In this document: piece by piece, positions 38,386-48,056 of the stretch | Layout of the letters: the number at the start of each line of letters is the position of its first letter | How positions within the stretch are numbered: the first letter of the stretch is position 1 | Source of the DNA: Motiliproteus coralliicola | Lineage (GTDB): Bacteria > Pseudomonadota > Gammaproteobacteria > Pseudomonadales > Balneatricaceae | DNA: 64,000 nucleotides | Direction of reading: 5' to 3' | NCBI RefSeq assembly: GCF_003345655.1 | Contig: NZ_QQOH01000004.1 | Span: forward strand, 186,001 to 250,000 | Position numbers and translations under genes: made by a program | Notes under the pieces: generated by a model | Seen by the model: only the letters and a program-made list of their open reading frames with translations | Databases searched by the model: none | Told to the model about the DNA's origin: nothing

Positions 38386-39543
38386 TTAGCGAGGATCGTT
38401 CAGGAAATCATCCTCATCCTGGAGGAAGAACATCTCGCCATCGTCGGAGCTGCTGATCTGGTCCTGCAGCTGCGGGTTGGTTTCGGCCGATAGCTTGATC
38501 ATCAGGCGCAGGTCATTGGCCGAATCGGCATGGGCCAGCGCATCTTCATAGGTGACCTTGCCCTGTTCGAACAGCTTGTAGAGCGACTGGTCGAAGGTCT
38601 GCATCCCGATATTGGTGGACTTCTTCATCAGCTCTTTGAGCTCGTGGACATTCGCTTTACGGATCAGGTCCGAGGCCAGCGGCGAGTTGATCAGAACCTC
38701 GACAGCGGCGATTCGGCCCTTACCATCGGCCCGTGGCAGCAGCTGTTGGGCCACGATCGCTTTCATGTTCAGCGACAGGTCCATCCACAGCTGGTCGTGG
38801 TGCTCGGGCGGGAAGAAACTGATAATCCGGTCCAGCGCCTGGTTGGCGTTGTTGGCGTGCAGGGTGGCCAGACAGAGGTGGCCGGTCTCGGCGAACTGGA
38901 GGCCGTACTGCATCGTCTCCTTGGAGCGGATCTCACCCATCAGAATCACGTCCGGTGCCTGACGCAGGGTGTTTTTCAACGCCACGTCGAAGCTGGGGGT
39001 GTCGATGCCCACTTCGCGCTGGGTCATGATGCACTTCTTGTGATCATGGATAAATTCGATCGGGTCTTCGATACAGATGATATGACCCTTGGTGTTCTCG
39101 TTACGGTAGTCGATCATCGACGCCAGCGAGGTGGATTTACCGGTACTGGTACCACCGACGAACAGGATCAGGCCGCGCTTGCTGGTGGCCAGATCGCGGA
39201 TGATCGGCGGCAGCTGCAGCTCTTCCATGCTGGGGATTTCGTTCTTGATCCGACGCAGCACCATGCCCGGCGAGTTGCGCTGGAAGAAGGCGCTGACCCG
39301 GAAGCGGCCGATGCCGGGTGCACTGACGGCATAGTTGCACTCGTGGGTCGCTTCAAATTCGGATTGCTGGGCATCGTTCATGGTGCTGTAGGTCAGCGAA
39401 CGGGCCTGGCGGGCGGTTAACGGATCGCGGGTCAGCGGTTTGACGGTGCCATCGACCTTGATACTAGGTTGGGCGCCGGCGGTTACAAACAGATCCGACG
39501 CGTCACGCTCAACCATCACCTTCAGAAGCTGGGTAAAATCCAC
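38386..39543 (-). CDS. pilU: PilU, type IV pilus retraction ATPase
   Basis: The product is 385 residues. Walker A is GGTSTGKST, the Asp box is CIEDPIEFIHDHKK, Walker B is VILMGEIRSKETM, and the His box is GHLCLATLHANNANQALDR. The acidic C-terminal tail (SSDDGEMFFLQDEDDFLNDP) is typical of PilU and absent from PilT. PilU works with PilT to depolymerise type IV pili. It lies 110 bp downstream of pilT on the same strand, the P. aeruginosa arrangement. Confidence 0.94.
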   Translation of the reverse strand: MDFTQLLKVMVERDASDLFVTAGAQPSIKVDGTVKPLTRDPLTARQARSLTYSTMNDAQQSEFEATHECNYAVSAPGIGRFRVSAFFQRNSPGMVLRRIKNEIPSMEELQLPPIIRDLATSKRGLILFVGGTSTGKSTSLASMIDYRNENTKGHIICIEDPIEFIHDHKKCIMTQREVGIDTPSFDVALKNTLRQAPDVILMGEIRSKETMQYGLQFAETGHLCLATLHANNANQALDRIISFFPPEHHDQLWMDLSLNMKAIVAQQLLPRADGKGRIAAVEVLINSPLASDLIRKANVHELKELMKKSTNIGMQTFDQSLYKLFEQGKVTYEDALAHADSANDLRLMIKLSAETNPQLQDQISSSDDGEMFFLQDEDDFLNDPR

Positions 39544-39653
39544 TTATATTCACCTGTTCGAATAAATTGAACCAAGCCTAACCGATTTTGGGTCGGGAAA
39601 CCTCTCGGCTTAAAGAAATCAGCCAATTGTCTCCCGATCGGTGCGCTACTGAT

Positions 39654-40688
39654 TTAGAAGTTCTGCGGCATCTTAGCCTTTTCGCGCGCTGATTCACGGG
39701 AGATCAGCCCTTTCTGCAGCAGATTTTGCAAACACTGGTCCATGGTCTGCATCCCGAACGCGGCACCGGTCTGGATCGCCGAGTACATCTGGGCCACCTT
39801 GTCTTCACGGATCAGGTTCCGGATCGCCGGGGTGCCAGTCATGATCTCGTGGGCCGCGACCCGGCCTCCCTTGGGTTTTTTCAGCAGGGTCTGGGAGATG
39901 ATCCCTTCCAGTGATTCGGACAACATCGAGCGCACCATCGCCTTCTCCTGGCTCGGGAACACGTCGATGATCCGGTCGATGGTCTTGGCCGCCGAGGTGG
40001 TGTGCAGGGTGCCGAACACCAGGTGGCCGGTTTCGGCTGCGGTCAGCGCCAAGCGGATGGTCTCGAGATCTCGCATCTCACCGACCAGGATGATGTCCGG
40101 GTCTTCACGTAGTGCCGAACGCAGCGCCTCGGCAAAGCCCAGCGTATCGCGGTGCACTTCACGCTGGTTGACCAGGCACTTCTTGCTCTCATGGACGAAT
40201 TCGATCGGGTCTTCGATGGTCAGGATATGGTCGTTGCGGGTGTCATTGACGTAATCGACCATCGCCGCCAGGGTGGTGGACTTACCCGAGCCGGTCGGAC
40301 CGGTGACCAGTACCAGCCCGCGAGGCTTGGAGGACAGGTCTTGGAATACCTTGCCCATACCGAGGGTTTCCATCGACAGGATGTCGGTCGGGATGGTCCG
40401 AAATACCGCACCGGCACCGCGGTTCTGGTTGAAGGCGTTGACACGGAAGCGGGCCAGCCCGGGAACTTCGAACGAGAAGTCGGTCTCGTAGAACTCTTCG
40501 AAGTCCTTGCGCTGCTTGTCGTTCATGATGTCGTAGACCAGGCCATGAACCTGCTTGTGGTCCAGGGCCGGCATCTTGATTCGACGGACATCGCCGTCGA
40601 CCCGGATCATCGGCGGAACGCCGGCGGAAATATGTAGGTCGGACGCGTTCTGTTGAACGCTGAACGTTAAGAGTTCGGTGATATCCAT
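39654..40688 (-). CDS. pilT: PilT, type IV pilus twitching motility ATPase
   Basis: The product is 344 residues, the exact PilT length. Walker A is GPTGSGKST, the Asp box is TIEDPIEFVHESKK, Walker B is IILVGEMRDLETI, and the His box is GHLVFGTLHTTSAAKTIDR. The conserved C-terminal AIRNLIRE is present. It is the main retraction motor of type IV pili for twitching and DNA uptake. It is divergent from yggS with 147 bp between them. Confidence 0.97.
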   Translation of the reverse strand: MDITELLTFSVQQNASDLHISAGVPPMIRVDGDVRRIKMPALDHKQVHGLVYDIMNDKQRKDFEEFYETDFSFEVPGLARFRVNAFNQNRGAGAVFRTIPTDILSMETLGMGKVFQDLSSKPRGLVLVTGPTGSGKSTTLAAMVDYVNDTRNDHILTIEDPIEFVHESKKCLVNQREVHRDTLGFAEALRSALREDPDIILVGEMRDLETIRLALTAAETGHLVFGTLHTTSAAKTIDRIIDVFPSQEKAMVRSMLSESLEGIISQTLLKKPKGGRVAAHEIMTGTPAIRNLIREDKVAQMYSAIQTGAAFGMQTMDQCLQNLLQKGLISRESAREKAKMPQNF

Positions 40689-40835
40689 AGCAGCTCTGGA
40701 CCCTATTCAACCAATCCAATAAAGTGTGGTGCCCCGCGGGAAGATCGGCTGCACCCGTCTTTCCTGAGGGGTTACATCCTGACCACCGGGCGCCTGTTTT
40801 TGCAGTTGCCGTCATTATTACTGAAAGCCAATCTG

Positions 40836-41537
40836 ATGAGTAGCATAGCATCCAACATCGCTTCGACTTTGAACTTGATCCGTGACGCAGAGCAACGGAG
40901 CGGTCGTGCCGCAGGCAGTGTCGGATTGCTGGCGGTCAGTAAAACCAAGCCGGTAGAGATGCTGCGCGAAGCCTACGAGGCCGGTCAGCGGGATTTCGGT
41001 GAGAACTACCTGCAGGATGCGTTGCCGAAAATGGAGCAGTTGTCCGAGCTGGAGATCTGCTGGCACTTTATCGGTCCGCTGCAATCGAACAAGACCCGAG
41101 CGGTGGCCGAGAAGTTCGACTGGTTCCACGCCCTCGATCGACTCAAGATCGCCCGTCGTCTGAGCGAGCAACGCCCCACCGACAAGGCGCCGCTGAACGT
41201 CTGTCTGCAGATCAATATCAGCGATGAGCAGAGTAAGTCGGGGGTGGCGCCGGATGAAGCGGCGGCGCTGGTGGCCGAGCTGATCAAGCTGCCGGGCCTG
41301 CAGCTGCGGGGCTTGATGGCGATTCCTGCGGCCGGACTGGATCAGGCGGGGCAGCTTGAGGCCTTTGCCCGGATGCGGCAACTGTTTGAGCAGCTGCAGG
41401 CGCTGGCGCCACAGATGGATACGCTATCGATGGGGATGAGCGGCGACCTGGTCAGTGCGGTGGCGGAAGGCTCGACCCTGGTGCGGATCGGTACCGCCAT
41501 CTTCGGCGCCCGCGACTACGCCAGACCGCAGGACTGA
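40836..41537 (+). CDS. yggS: YggS-family PLP homeostasis protein
   Basis: The product is 233 residues from the ATG at 40836; a 12-residue upstream extension is unlikely. The fold type III PLP barrel has the PLP lysine in LLAVSKTKPVEML, then DFGENYLQDALPKM, HFIGPLQSNKTRAVAE and LSMGMSGDLVSAVAEGSTLV. It controls pyridoxal phosphate balance. It begins yggS-proC-yggT, a conserved order, with 28 bp to proC. Confidence 0.95.
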   Translation: MSSIASNIASTLNLIRDAEQRSGRAAGSVGLLAVSKTKPVEMLREAYEAGQRDFGENYLQDALPKMEQLSELEICWHFIGPLQSNKTRAVAEKFDWFHALDRLKIARRLSEQRPTDKAPLNVCLQINISDEQSKSGVAPDEAAALVAELIKLPGLQLRGLMAIPAAGLDQAGQLEAFARMRQLFEQLQALAPQMDTLSMGMSGDLVSAVAEGSTLVRIGTAIFGARDYARPQD

Positions 41538-41565
41538 CTTAAGAATTTAGACACAAGGATTCACT

Positions 41566-42405
41566 ATGACTGACACAGCGAATTACCCGGTACTGGGCTT
41601 TATCGGCGGCGGCAACATGGCCCAGGCGATCATCGGCGGGTTGGTCAACCAGGGCTACCCGGCCCAGCAGATCTGGGTCGCCGATCCGACCCAGCAGCAA
41701 TTGGATAAGCTGGCCGAACAGTGGCCCATCAATACCACCACCGACAACAGCCGAGTAGCTGGTGAGTCGGAGGTGTTGATGCTGGCGGTGAAGCCGCAGG
41801 TGATGAAGGTCGTCGCCGAAGCGCTGCGCGAGACCCTGGCCGCCAGCCCGGCGCTGGTGATTTCGATTGCAGCCGGGATTCCGGTTGCCAGCCTGGAGCG
41901 TTGGCTCGGGGCTGAGACTGCATTGGTGCGCTGCATGCCCAATACCCCGGCGCTGGTGATGACCGGTGCCAGCGGTCTCTACGCCAACGCCCAAGTCAGT
42001 CAGACTCAGCGCCAGCAGGCCGAGCAGATGATGGCGGCGATCGGGATCGCCCAGTGGGTAGAGCGTGAAGAGCTGATCGATGCGGTTATTGCCGTATCCG
42101 GCAGCGGCCCGGCCTATTACTTCATGATGATGGAGGCGATGGTCGAGGCGGGCATCAAGCAGGGCCTGAGTCGCGAAGTCAGCACCGAGTTGACCCTGCA
42201 GACCGCGCTGGGAGCGGCCAAAATGGCCCAGGCCAGCGATGTCGATCCGGCCGAGCTGCGCCGTCGGGTCTGCTCTCCCAACGGCACCACCGAGCGGGCG
42301 GTACAGCGGTTCCAACAGGGCGGCTTGCCCGAACTGGTGGAGCAGGCGATGGATGACTGCGCCGACCGAGCCCGGGAAATGGCGCTCGAGTTGGGCCAAG
42401 ACTAA
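41566..42405 (+). CDS. proC: Pyrroline-5-carboxylate reductase
   Basis: The product is 279 residues. The NADP fold reads PVLGFIGGGNMAQAIIGGLV, and the dimerisation and signature region is VSGSGPAYYFMMMEAMVEAG with SPNGTTERAVQRFQ. It performs the last step of proline synthesis. It is co-oriented with yggS (upstream) and yggT (130 bp downstream). Confidence 0.97.
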   Translation: MTDTANYPVLGFIGGGNMAQAIIGGLVNQGYPAQQIWVADPTQQQLDKLAEQWPINTTTDNSRVAGESEVLMLAVKPQVMKVVAEALRETLAASPALVISIAAGIPVASLERWLGAETALVRCMPNTPALVMTGASGLYANAQVSQTQRQQAEQMMAAIGIAQWVEREELIDAVIAVSGSGPAYYFMMMEAMVEAGIKQGLSREVSTELTLQTALGAAKMAQASDVDPAELRRRVCSPNGTTERAVQRFQQGGLPELVEQAMDDCADRAREMALELGQD

Positions 42406-42534
42406 CGCCCGGAGTGGTGTAGAGATGGCGTGCGGGCTGGCAAACACCGAACGTGCGCCCTATCATAACTTCCACAGACTTCTGTTGGCCGGTCAATGAC
42501 TTCCGGCCGAAATCGATCACAATGAGGCTAGCTG

Positions 42535-43077
42535 ATGGGTGCTGAAACCCTTACCTTGATAATCCGGACAATTGGTGAATGTTTCGCCCTGTTGGTGGTG
42601 CTGCGTTTTCTGCTGCAGATGGCCCATGCCGACTTTTACAACCCGATTTCTCAGGCGGTCGCCAAGTTTACCCAGGTGCCGTTATTGCCGTTCCAGAAGA
42701 TGATACCGCGGGTTGCGGGGCGGGATTTTTCGGCCCTGGTGCTGGCATTGGTGGTCAAGTTTGCCACCCTGGCGCTGCTGTTCCTTGTCAACGGCCGCAG
42801 CTTCGAGCCGATCGGCCTGCTGGTGGTGTCGCTGGTCAGCCTGTTGAGCATGATTCTGGATGTCTATTTCTATGCAGTAATCGCCTCGGTGATCATCAGC
42901 TGGGTGGCGCCCAACAGTTATCATCCGGCGGCTCAACTGATCACTCAGTTGACCGAACCGCTGTTCAAACTGGCCCAGCGTGTAGTACCGCCGATTGGTG
43001 GTCTGGATCTGTCGCCGATCCTGATCTTCCTGGTGATTCAGGTGATCCAGCTGCAGCTGGCGCGACTGGTCTACTGA
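42535..43077 (+). CDS. yggT: YggT-family membrane protein
   Basis: The product is 180 residues with two tandem YggT repeats, each a hydrophobic helix pair with the conserved 'NPI..PL..P' pattern (FYNPISQAVAKFTQVPLLPF; then LTEPLFKLAQRVVPPIGGLD). It resembles chloroplast CCB3/YCF19-related proteins; the role in bacteria is linked to the cell envelope but is unclear. It is found next to proC in many gammaproteobacteria. Confidence 0.92.
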   Translation: MGAETLTLIIRTIGECFALLVVLRFLLQMAHADFYNPISQAVAKFTQVPLLPFQKMIPRVAGRDFSALVLALVVKFATLALLFLVNGRSFEPIGLLVVSLVSLLSMILDVYFYAVIASVIISWVAPNSYHPAAQLITQLTEPLFKLAQRVVPPIGGLDLSPILIFLVIQVIQLQLARLVY

Positions 43078-43168
43078 GTCGTTAACGGCGCCATTTGCTA
43101 TCGCCCCATATATCGCCACTTACATCGCCCCTTGGCGGGGTTGAGATTATCGATCATCGGACAACCTG

Positions 43169-44362
43169 ATGCCTGAACAGATACCTGAGGATTCCGTCGG
43201 CCTGGTGCAGCCGCAGACGCTGCACTTTGACGAGCCGCTGGAGTTACGCAGCGGCCGAGTCATTCCCGAATACCAGCTGGTCATCGAAACCTACGGCGAG
43301 CTGAACGCCGATCGCAGTAACGCGGTGTTGATCTGTCATGCCCTGAGCGGCCATCACCATGCCGCCGGTTACCACAGCATGGAAGATCGCAAACCCGGCT
43401 GGTGGGACTCGGCCATCGGCCCGGGTAAGGTGATCGACACCAACCGCTTCTTTGTGGTGGCACTGAACAACCTGGGGGGCTGTCACGGTAGTACCGGTCC
43501 CCAGAGTATCAACCCGGAGACCGGCAAAGAGTATGGCCCGGACTTTCCGATCGTGGCGGTTCGTGACTGGGTTAAGAGCCAGGTCCGTCTGGCCGACCGG
43601 CTTGGGATCGAGCAGTGGGCTGCGGTTGTGGGCGGTAGTCTGGGTGGTATGCAGGCCATGCGCTGGTCGATCGACCATCCGCAGCGTTTGCGCCACTGCC
43701 TGGTGATCGCCTCGGCACCGAAACTGACCGCCCAGAACATCGCCTTCAACGAGGTGGCGCGTCAGGCGATCAGCAAGGATCCGGAATTCCACGGTGGCCG
43801 TTACAAGGATCATGACACGGTACCCAAGCGCGGCCTGATGCTGGCGCGGATGCTGGGGCATATCACCTACCTGTCCGACGACTCGATGCGGGAGAAGTTC
43901 GGCCGCGAGCTGCGCCGCGACAAGTTCAGCTTTGATTATGAAGCTGATTTCCAGGTTGAGAGCTACCTGCGCTACCAGGGGGAAAGCTTCAGCGGCAGCT
44001 TCGATGCCAACACCTATCTGTTGATGACCAAGGCGCTGGACTATTTCGACCCGAGCATCGATCACGATTATGACCTGGCCAAGACCCTCAGCGCGGCCGA
44101 GTGTAAGTTTATGGTGATCTCCTTCACCACCGATTGGCGCTTCTCGCCGGAGCGCTCCCGCGAGATCGTCGATGCGTTGATTGCGGCCGGCAAATCGGTC
44201 AGCTACGCCGAGATCGAAGCGGCCCATGGCCATGATGCTTTCCTGATCCCGATCCCCCGTTACCTGGATGTGTTCGGGCGCTACATGGAAACCGTGGCCG
44301 CCGATATCGGCCTGCCGAGTAAAACCCAGTCAGACAATTCCCGGCCGGAGGGCAGCAACTGA
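43169..44362 (+). CDS. metX: Homoserine O-acyltransferase MetX
   Basis: The product is 397 residues of the alpha/beta-hydrolase type. The nucleophile Ser is in [14 protein letters not shown], Asp is in [12 protein letters not shown], and His is in [24 protein letters not shown] is the N-terminal signature. It acylates homoserine for methionine synthesis. In pseudomonads MetX with MetW uses succinyl-CoA; acyl choice cannot be read safely here. The stop overlaps metW by one base. Confidence 0.96.
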   Translation: MPEQIPEDSVGLVQPQTLHFDEPLELRSGRVIPEYQLVIETYGELNADRSNAVLICHALSGHHHAAGYHSMEDRKPGWWDSAIGPGKVIDTNRFFVVALNNLGGCHGSTGPQSINPETGKEYGPDFPIVAVRDWVKSQVRLADRLGIEQWAAVVGGSLGGMQAMRWSIDHPQRLRHCLVIASAPKLTAQNIAFNEVARQAISKDPEFHGGRYKDHDTVPKRGLMLARMLGHITYLSDDSMREKFGRELRRDKFSFDYEADFQVESYLRYQGESFSGSFDANTYLLMTKALDYFDPSIDHDYDLAKTLSAAECKFMVISFTTDWRFSPERSREIVDALIAAGKSVSYAEIEAAHGHDAFLIPIPRYLDVFGRYMETVAADIGLPSKTQSDNSRPEGSN

Positions 44363-44952
44363 TGCGGGCTGATCTAGAAATCATCGAGCGCTGGATTCAA
44401 CCGCAGTCGCGGGTGCTGGATCTGGGCTGCGGTAACGGCGAACTGTTGGAATACCTGGGCTCGGCCAAGCAGGTGCACGGTTACGGGCTCGAGATCGACG
44501 CCCAGGATATCGCCGCCTGTATCGATCGTGGTGTCAACGTGATCGAACAGGATCTGGACCGCGGACTGGCCAACTTCCAGGACAACAGCTTCGATATGGT
44601 GGTGATGACCCAGGCCCTGCAGGCGGTGCACCGCCCGGATCTGGTGCTGGACGAGATGCTGCGGGTCGGCAAAGAGAGCATCATCACCTTCCCCAATTTC
44701 GGTCACTGGCGGGCCCGCTTCTATCTGGCGTTGAAGGGCAAGATGCCGGTATCCGACTTCCTTCCCTATACTTGGTACAACACCCCCAATATCCACTTCT
44801 GTACCTTCAAGGATTTTGAGGAACTGTGCCGCGAGAAGAACATTCATATCGTTAAACGCACCGTGGTGAATCGTGAGCACCGTGATCACTGGGCCAGCAA
44901 CCTGTGGCCCAACATGCTCGGTGAAATCGCTATCTACCACGTCACCAAATAA
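44362..44952 (+). CDS. metW: MetW, methionine biosynthesis protein
   Basis: The product is 196 residues, a class I methyltransferase-like fold (SRVLDLGCGNGELLEYLGSA; FDMVVMTQALQAVHRPDLVL; TFPNFGHWRARFYLALKGKM). It is required together with MetX for homoserine acylation in pseudomonads. The ATG at 44362 overlaps the metX stop, implying coupled translation and a complex. Confidence 0.95.
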   Translation: MRADLEIIERWIQPQSRVLDLGCGNGELLEYLGSAKQVHGYGLEIDAQDIAACIDRGVNVIEQDLDRGLANFQDNSFDMVVMTQALQAVHRPDLVLDEMLRVGKESIITFPNFGHWRARFYLALKGKMPVSDFLPYTWYNTPNIHFCTFKDFEELCREKNIHIVKRTVVNREHRDHWASNLWPNMLGEIAIYHVTK

Positions 44953-44995
44953 CGGCCGCACCGGCACCGACCGGAGCGCCGTCCAGGAGGCCCTT

Positions 44996-45427
44996 ATGCG
45001 CCGTTCAATCTTTACCCTGCTGCTGGCCATGCTGCTCCCGGGTCTGACCCAGGCGGAGCAGTTTGAGGCCGTTGACCATTACCAGATTCATTACAACGCC
45101 CTGGGAACCACCTTCCTGCTTCCCGAGGTCGCCGAGCAATACCAGATCCAGCGCAGTAAGGTTCGCGGGCTGGTCAATATCTCGGTGCTGGACAGTCGTG
45201 CCGACAACAGCGCCGTCGTGGCGCAGGTTCGTGGTGAAATCCGCAATCTGGTGGATCAGCGCCAACCGCTGAATTTCCGCCAGGTGCGCGAGGGCGATGC
45301 GATCTACTATATCGCCGAGTTCCGCTTTACTGACGATGAGCGGCTGTTTTTTGAGTTGCAGGTGCAGCCCGATCCGAACGGGCCAAGCTACCCGCTCAAT
45401 TTCGAGCAGCATTTTTACACTGAGTAA
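44996..45427 (+). CDS. DUF4426 periplasmic protein
   Basis: The product is 143 residues from the ATG at 44996, which follows a perfect AGGAGG. The signal peptide is MRRSIFTLLLAMLLPGLTQA (cut near 20), and the rest is a beta-rich DUF4426 domain (VDHYQIHYNALGTTFLLPEV; EFRFTDDERLFFELQVQPDP). Function is unknown; the position between metW and rdgB is the same as in P. aeruginosa (PA0388). Confidence 0.88.
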   Translation: MRRSIFTLLLAMLLPGLTQAEQFEAVDHYQIHYNALGTTFLLPEVAEQYQIQRSKVRGLVNISVLDSRADNSAVVAQVRGEIRNLVDQRQPLNFRQVREGDAIYYIAEFRFTDDERLFFELQVQPDPNGPSYPLNFEQHFYTE

Positions 45428-45463
45428 CGGTTACCGACCAACTCCTAATTGAAGCGAGACCCC

Positions 45464-46063
45464 ATGCAGCAGATCGTTCTGGCCAGCGGCAACGCCGGCA
45501 AGCTCAAAGAGTTCAACCAGGTACTGGCCGACTTTGATATCGAAGTCCTGCCGCAATCGGATTTCGATGTCGGTGAGGTCGAAGAGACCGGCTTGAGCTT
45601 CGTTGAGAATGCGATCTTGAAGGCCCGTCATGTCAGCCAAGTCTCGGGACTACCGGCACTGGCCGATGATTCCGGGCTGGAGGTCGATGCCTTGAAGGGG
45701 GCCCCGGGTATCTACTCGGCCCGGTTCTCCGGTCCCGGTGCTACCGATGCCAGCAACAATGAAAAACTGCTGTCGCTGCTGGCCCAGGTGCCCGAAGCTC
45801 AGCGTAGCGCCCGTTTCCAGTGCTTGTTGGTGCTGATGAAACACCCGGCCGACCCGACCCCGATGATCTGTCAGGGCACTTGGGAAGGGCGGATTCTCGA
45901 GCAACCGCAGGGCGAAAACGGGTTTGGCTATGATCCGTTGTTCTGGGTGCCCGAGTGCGAGTGTGCCTCGGCCGAGCTAGCACCGGAGCAAAAGAACAAG
46001 CTCAGTCATCGCGGCCAGGCCGTGGCCGAGCTGCTGCGCCGGCTGGCGCTGCAGAAGAGCTGA
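45464..46063 (+). CDS. rdgB: XTP/dITP pyrophosphatase RdgB
   Basis: The product is 199 residues from the ATG at 45464 ([20 protein letters not shown]); a TTG 15 bases upstream is possible but not family-like. Motifs: the substrate loop SGNAGKLKE, the metal site [20 protein letters not shown], and [15 protein letters not shown]. It removes non-canonical purine nucleotides such as ITP. It is 19 bp before hemW. Confidence 0.95.
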   Translation: MQQIVLASGNAGKLKEFNQVLADFDIEVLPQSDFDVGEVEETGLSFVENAILKARHVSQVSGLPALADDSGLEVDALKGAPGIYSARFSGPGATDASNNEKLLSLLAQVPEAQRSARFQCLLVLMKHPADPTPMICQGTWEGRILEQPQGENGFGYDPLFWVPECECASAELAPEQKNKLSHRGQAVAELLRRLALQKS

Positions 46064-46082
46064 CGATGGCGATAACAGTCTG

Positions 46083-47261
46083 ATGGCTCTGATATCTGGG
46101 GCATCCACAGGGCTGCAACTCCCGCCGCTGAGCCTCTATATCCATGTGCCCTGGTGCGTGCGCAAATGCCCCTACTGTGATTTCAACTCCCACGCCCAGC
46201 GTGGCGAGATCCCGCAGGCGGATTATCTGCAGGCGCTGCTCGATGACCTCGATGCCGAGCTGAACTGGGTCCAGGGCCGGACGCTGCAGTCGATCTTTAT
46301 CGGCGGCGGCACCCCGAGCCTGATGGAGGCGACGTTCTACCAGCAGCTGTTGGAACAGATCGAGCAGCGGATTCCGTTTGCAGATGGAATCGAGATCACC
46401 CTGGAAGCCAATCCCGGCACCTTCGAGCAGGCTCGCTTCGCCGGTTACCGCGAGGCCGGGATCAACCGGTTGTCGCTGGGGATTCAGAGCTTCGACGATG
46501 GTTGTCTACAGGCTCTGGGGCGGATTCACAGCGGCGCCGAAGCAGAGCAAGCCGTTGCCCAGGCCCAGGCGATCGGGTTTGAGCGGCTCAACTTGGATTT
46601 GATGCACGGCCTGCCCGGCCAGACCCCGACGATGGCGCTGGCTGACCTGGAGCGGGCGATTGGGTTGGGTACCACCCACCTGTCCTGGTACCAGCTGACG
46701 ATCGAGCCCAATACCGAGTTCCACAGCCGCCCACCTAGGCTTCCCGAAGATGAAGCCCTGTGGGCTATTCAGGAGCAGGGCCAGGCGCGGCTTTCCGAGG
46801 CGGGGTTCGAACAGTACGAGATCTCCGGTTACTGCAAAGTCGGGCAGCAGTGCCGCCATAACCTCAACTACTGGCGCTTCGGGGACTACCTAGGTATCGG
46901 CGCCGGAGCCCATGCTAAACTGTCCGACCCTCTAACCGAACGGGGTGGGCAGATCGGGCGGCTGGTCCGGCGCTGGAAGGCTCGCCAGCCAAAGGCCTAT
47001 CTGGCCGGGCTGAATCGGGCCGAACAACGGGTGATCGAAGCCGACGAGCTGGCATTGGAGTTTATGATGAACGCGCTGCGACTCAGCGATGGGGTCGAGG
47101 CGCAGCTGTTTGAGCAGCGTACCGGTTTGCCACTGGCGACGATCGAGCCCCAATTAACCCGAGCCCGAAGCCTGGGGCTACTGGAACAAGATCCTGCGCT
47201 GCTACGCCCGACCCTGCAGGGGCGGCGTTTTTTGAATGAATTGCTGGAGCTGTTTGTCTGA
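46083..47261 (+). CDS. hemW: HemW, radical-SAM heme chaperone-like protein
   Basis: The product is 392 residues with the radical-SAM triad CVRKCPYCDF near residue 24. IGGGTPSLM, ANPGTFEQARFAGYREAGIN and the C-terminal HemN-like domain (GADELALEFMMNALRL type) follow. It lacks the cysteine arrangement of coproporphyrinogen oxidase HemN and is the heme-binding HemW type. The stop overlaps the LysE-family start. Confidence 0.94.
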   Translation: MALISGASTGLQLPPLSLYIHVPWCVRKCPYCDFNSHAQRGEIPQADYLQALLDDLDAELNWVQGRTLQSIFIGGGTPSLMEATFYQQLLEQIEQRIPFADGIEITLEANPGTFEQARFAGYREAGINRLSLGIQSFDDGCLQALGRIHSGAEAEQAVAQAQAIGFERLNLDLMHGLPGQTPTMALADLERAIGLGTTHLSWYQLTIEPNTEFHSRPPRLPEDEALWAIQEQGQARLSEAGFEQYEISGYCKVGQQCRHNLNYWRFGDYLGIGAGAHAKLSDPLTERGGQIGRLVRRWKARQPKAYLAGLNRAEQRVIEADELALEFMMNALRLSDGVEAQLFEQRTGLPLATIEPQLTRARSLGLLEQDPALLRPTLQGRRFLNELLELFV

Positions 47262-47896
47262 TGGCGATGTTTGAACATTTCAGCTGGTTGCCGCTGCTGC
47301 TGGCCCTGACTGCGTTGACCCTGGCGCCGGGGGTCGACACCCTGCTGGTGCTGCGAAACACCACCCGGGGCGGAGGACGCGACGGCCTGCTGACCGGACT
47401 GGGGATCTGTTCCGGGCTGTTTGTGCACGCGCTGATCTCGGCGGCCGGGCTGTCGATGATCCTGCTCGGCTCGGCCGAGCTGTTTATGCTGCTGAAGCTG
47501 GCCGGGGCCGCCTATCTAGTCTGGCTCGGGATCCAGAGCCTGCGCTCGGCCATGCGTCGACGGGGTATGACGATGGAGTCGGTGGCGCCGCAGCAGGTCG
47601 CGGTCAAGGTGTCGCTACGGGAAGGTGCACTTTCCAACCTGCTCAACCCCAAGCCGATCGTATTCTATATGGCGTTCCTGCCGCAGTTTATCGACCCGAG
47701 CCATCCGGCGGTGCCCCAGGCGCTGCTGATCGCCGCACTGCATTTCCTGCTGGCGATGGGCTGGTACCTGTTGCTGGTAGTGCTGATCGGCTGGGCACGA
47801 CGCTGGCTGCAGCAACCGAAGGTGGCGGCCTGGCTCGACGGCATCAGCGGGCTGGTGCTGATGGGGTTTGGTTGGCGTTTGGCCAACTCTCAGTAA
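47261..47896 (+). CDS. LysE-family translocator
   Basis: The product is 211 residues with six hydrophobic segments. It opens SWLPLLLALTALTLAPGVDTLL, has the LysE signature TRGGGRDGLLTGLGICSGL and GALSNLLNPKPIVFYMAFLP. These proteins export amino acids or homoserine lactones. The ATG shares one base with the hemW stop. It is the last gene of the P. aeruginosa-like block. Confidence 0.88.
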   Translation: MAMFEHFSWLPLLLALTALTLAPGVDTLLVLRNTTRGGGRDGLLTGLGICSGLFVHALISAAGLSMILLGSAELFMLLKLAGAAYLVWLGIQSLRSAMRRRGMTMESVAPQQVAVKVSLREGALSNLLNPKPIVFYMAFLPQFIDPSHPAVPQALLIAALHFLLAMGWYLLLVVLIGWARRWLQQPKVAAWLDGISGLVLMGFGWRLANSQ

Positions 47897-48056
47897 TAAG
47901 ACTGTGTGACAACTTCTGTGCTCGCCACGTTTTCACCCAGCCTCACCGGGTTTGATTTCGAGCGTTCATCATTCGTTCTTCTTTCTGTCAGAGAACTTTC
48001 ATAATTCGCTATTAGGCTGGTTCGGCATTGAAACCGCGCAATAGAGGAAAGCTCGA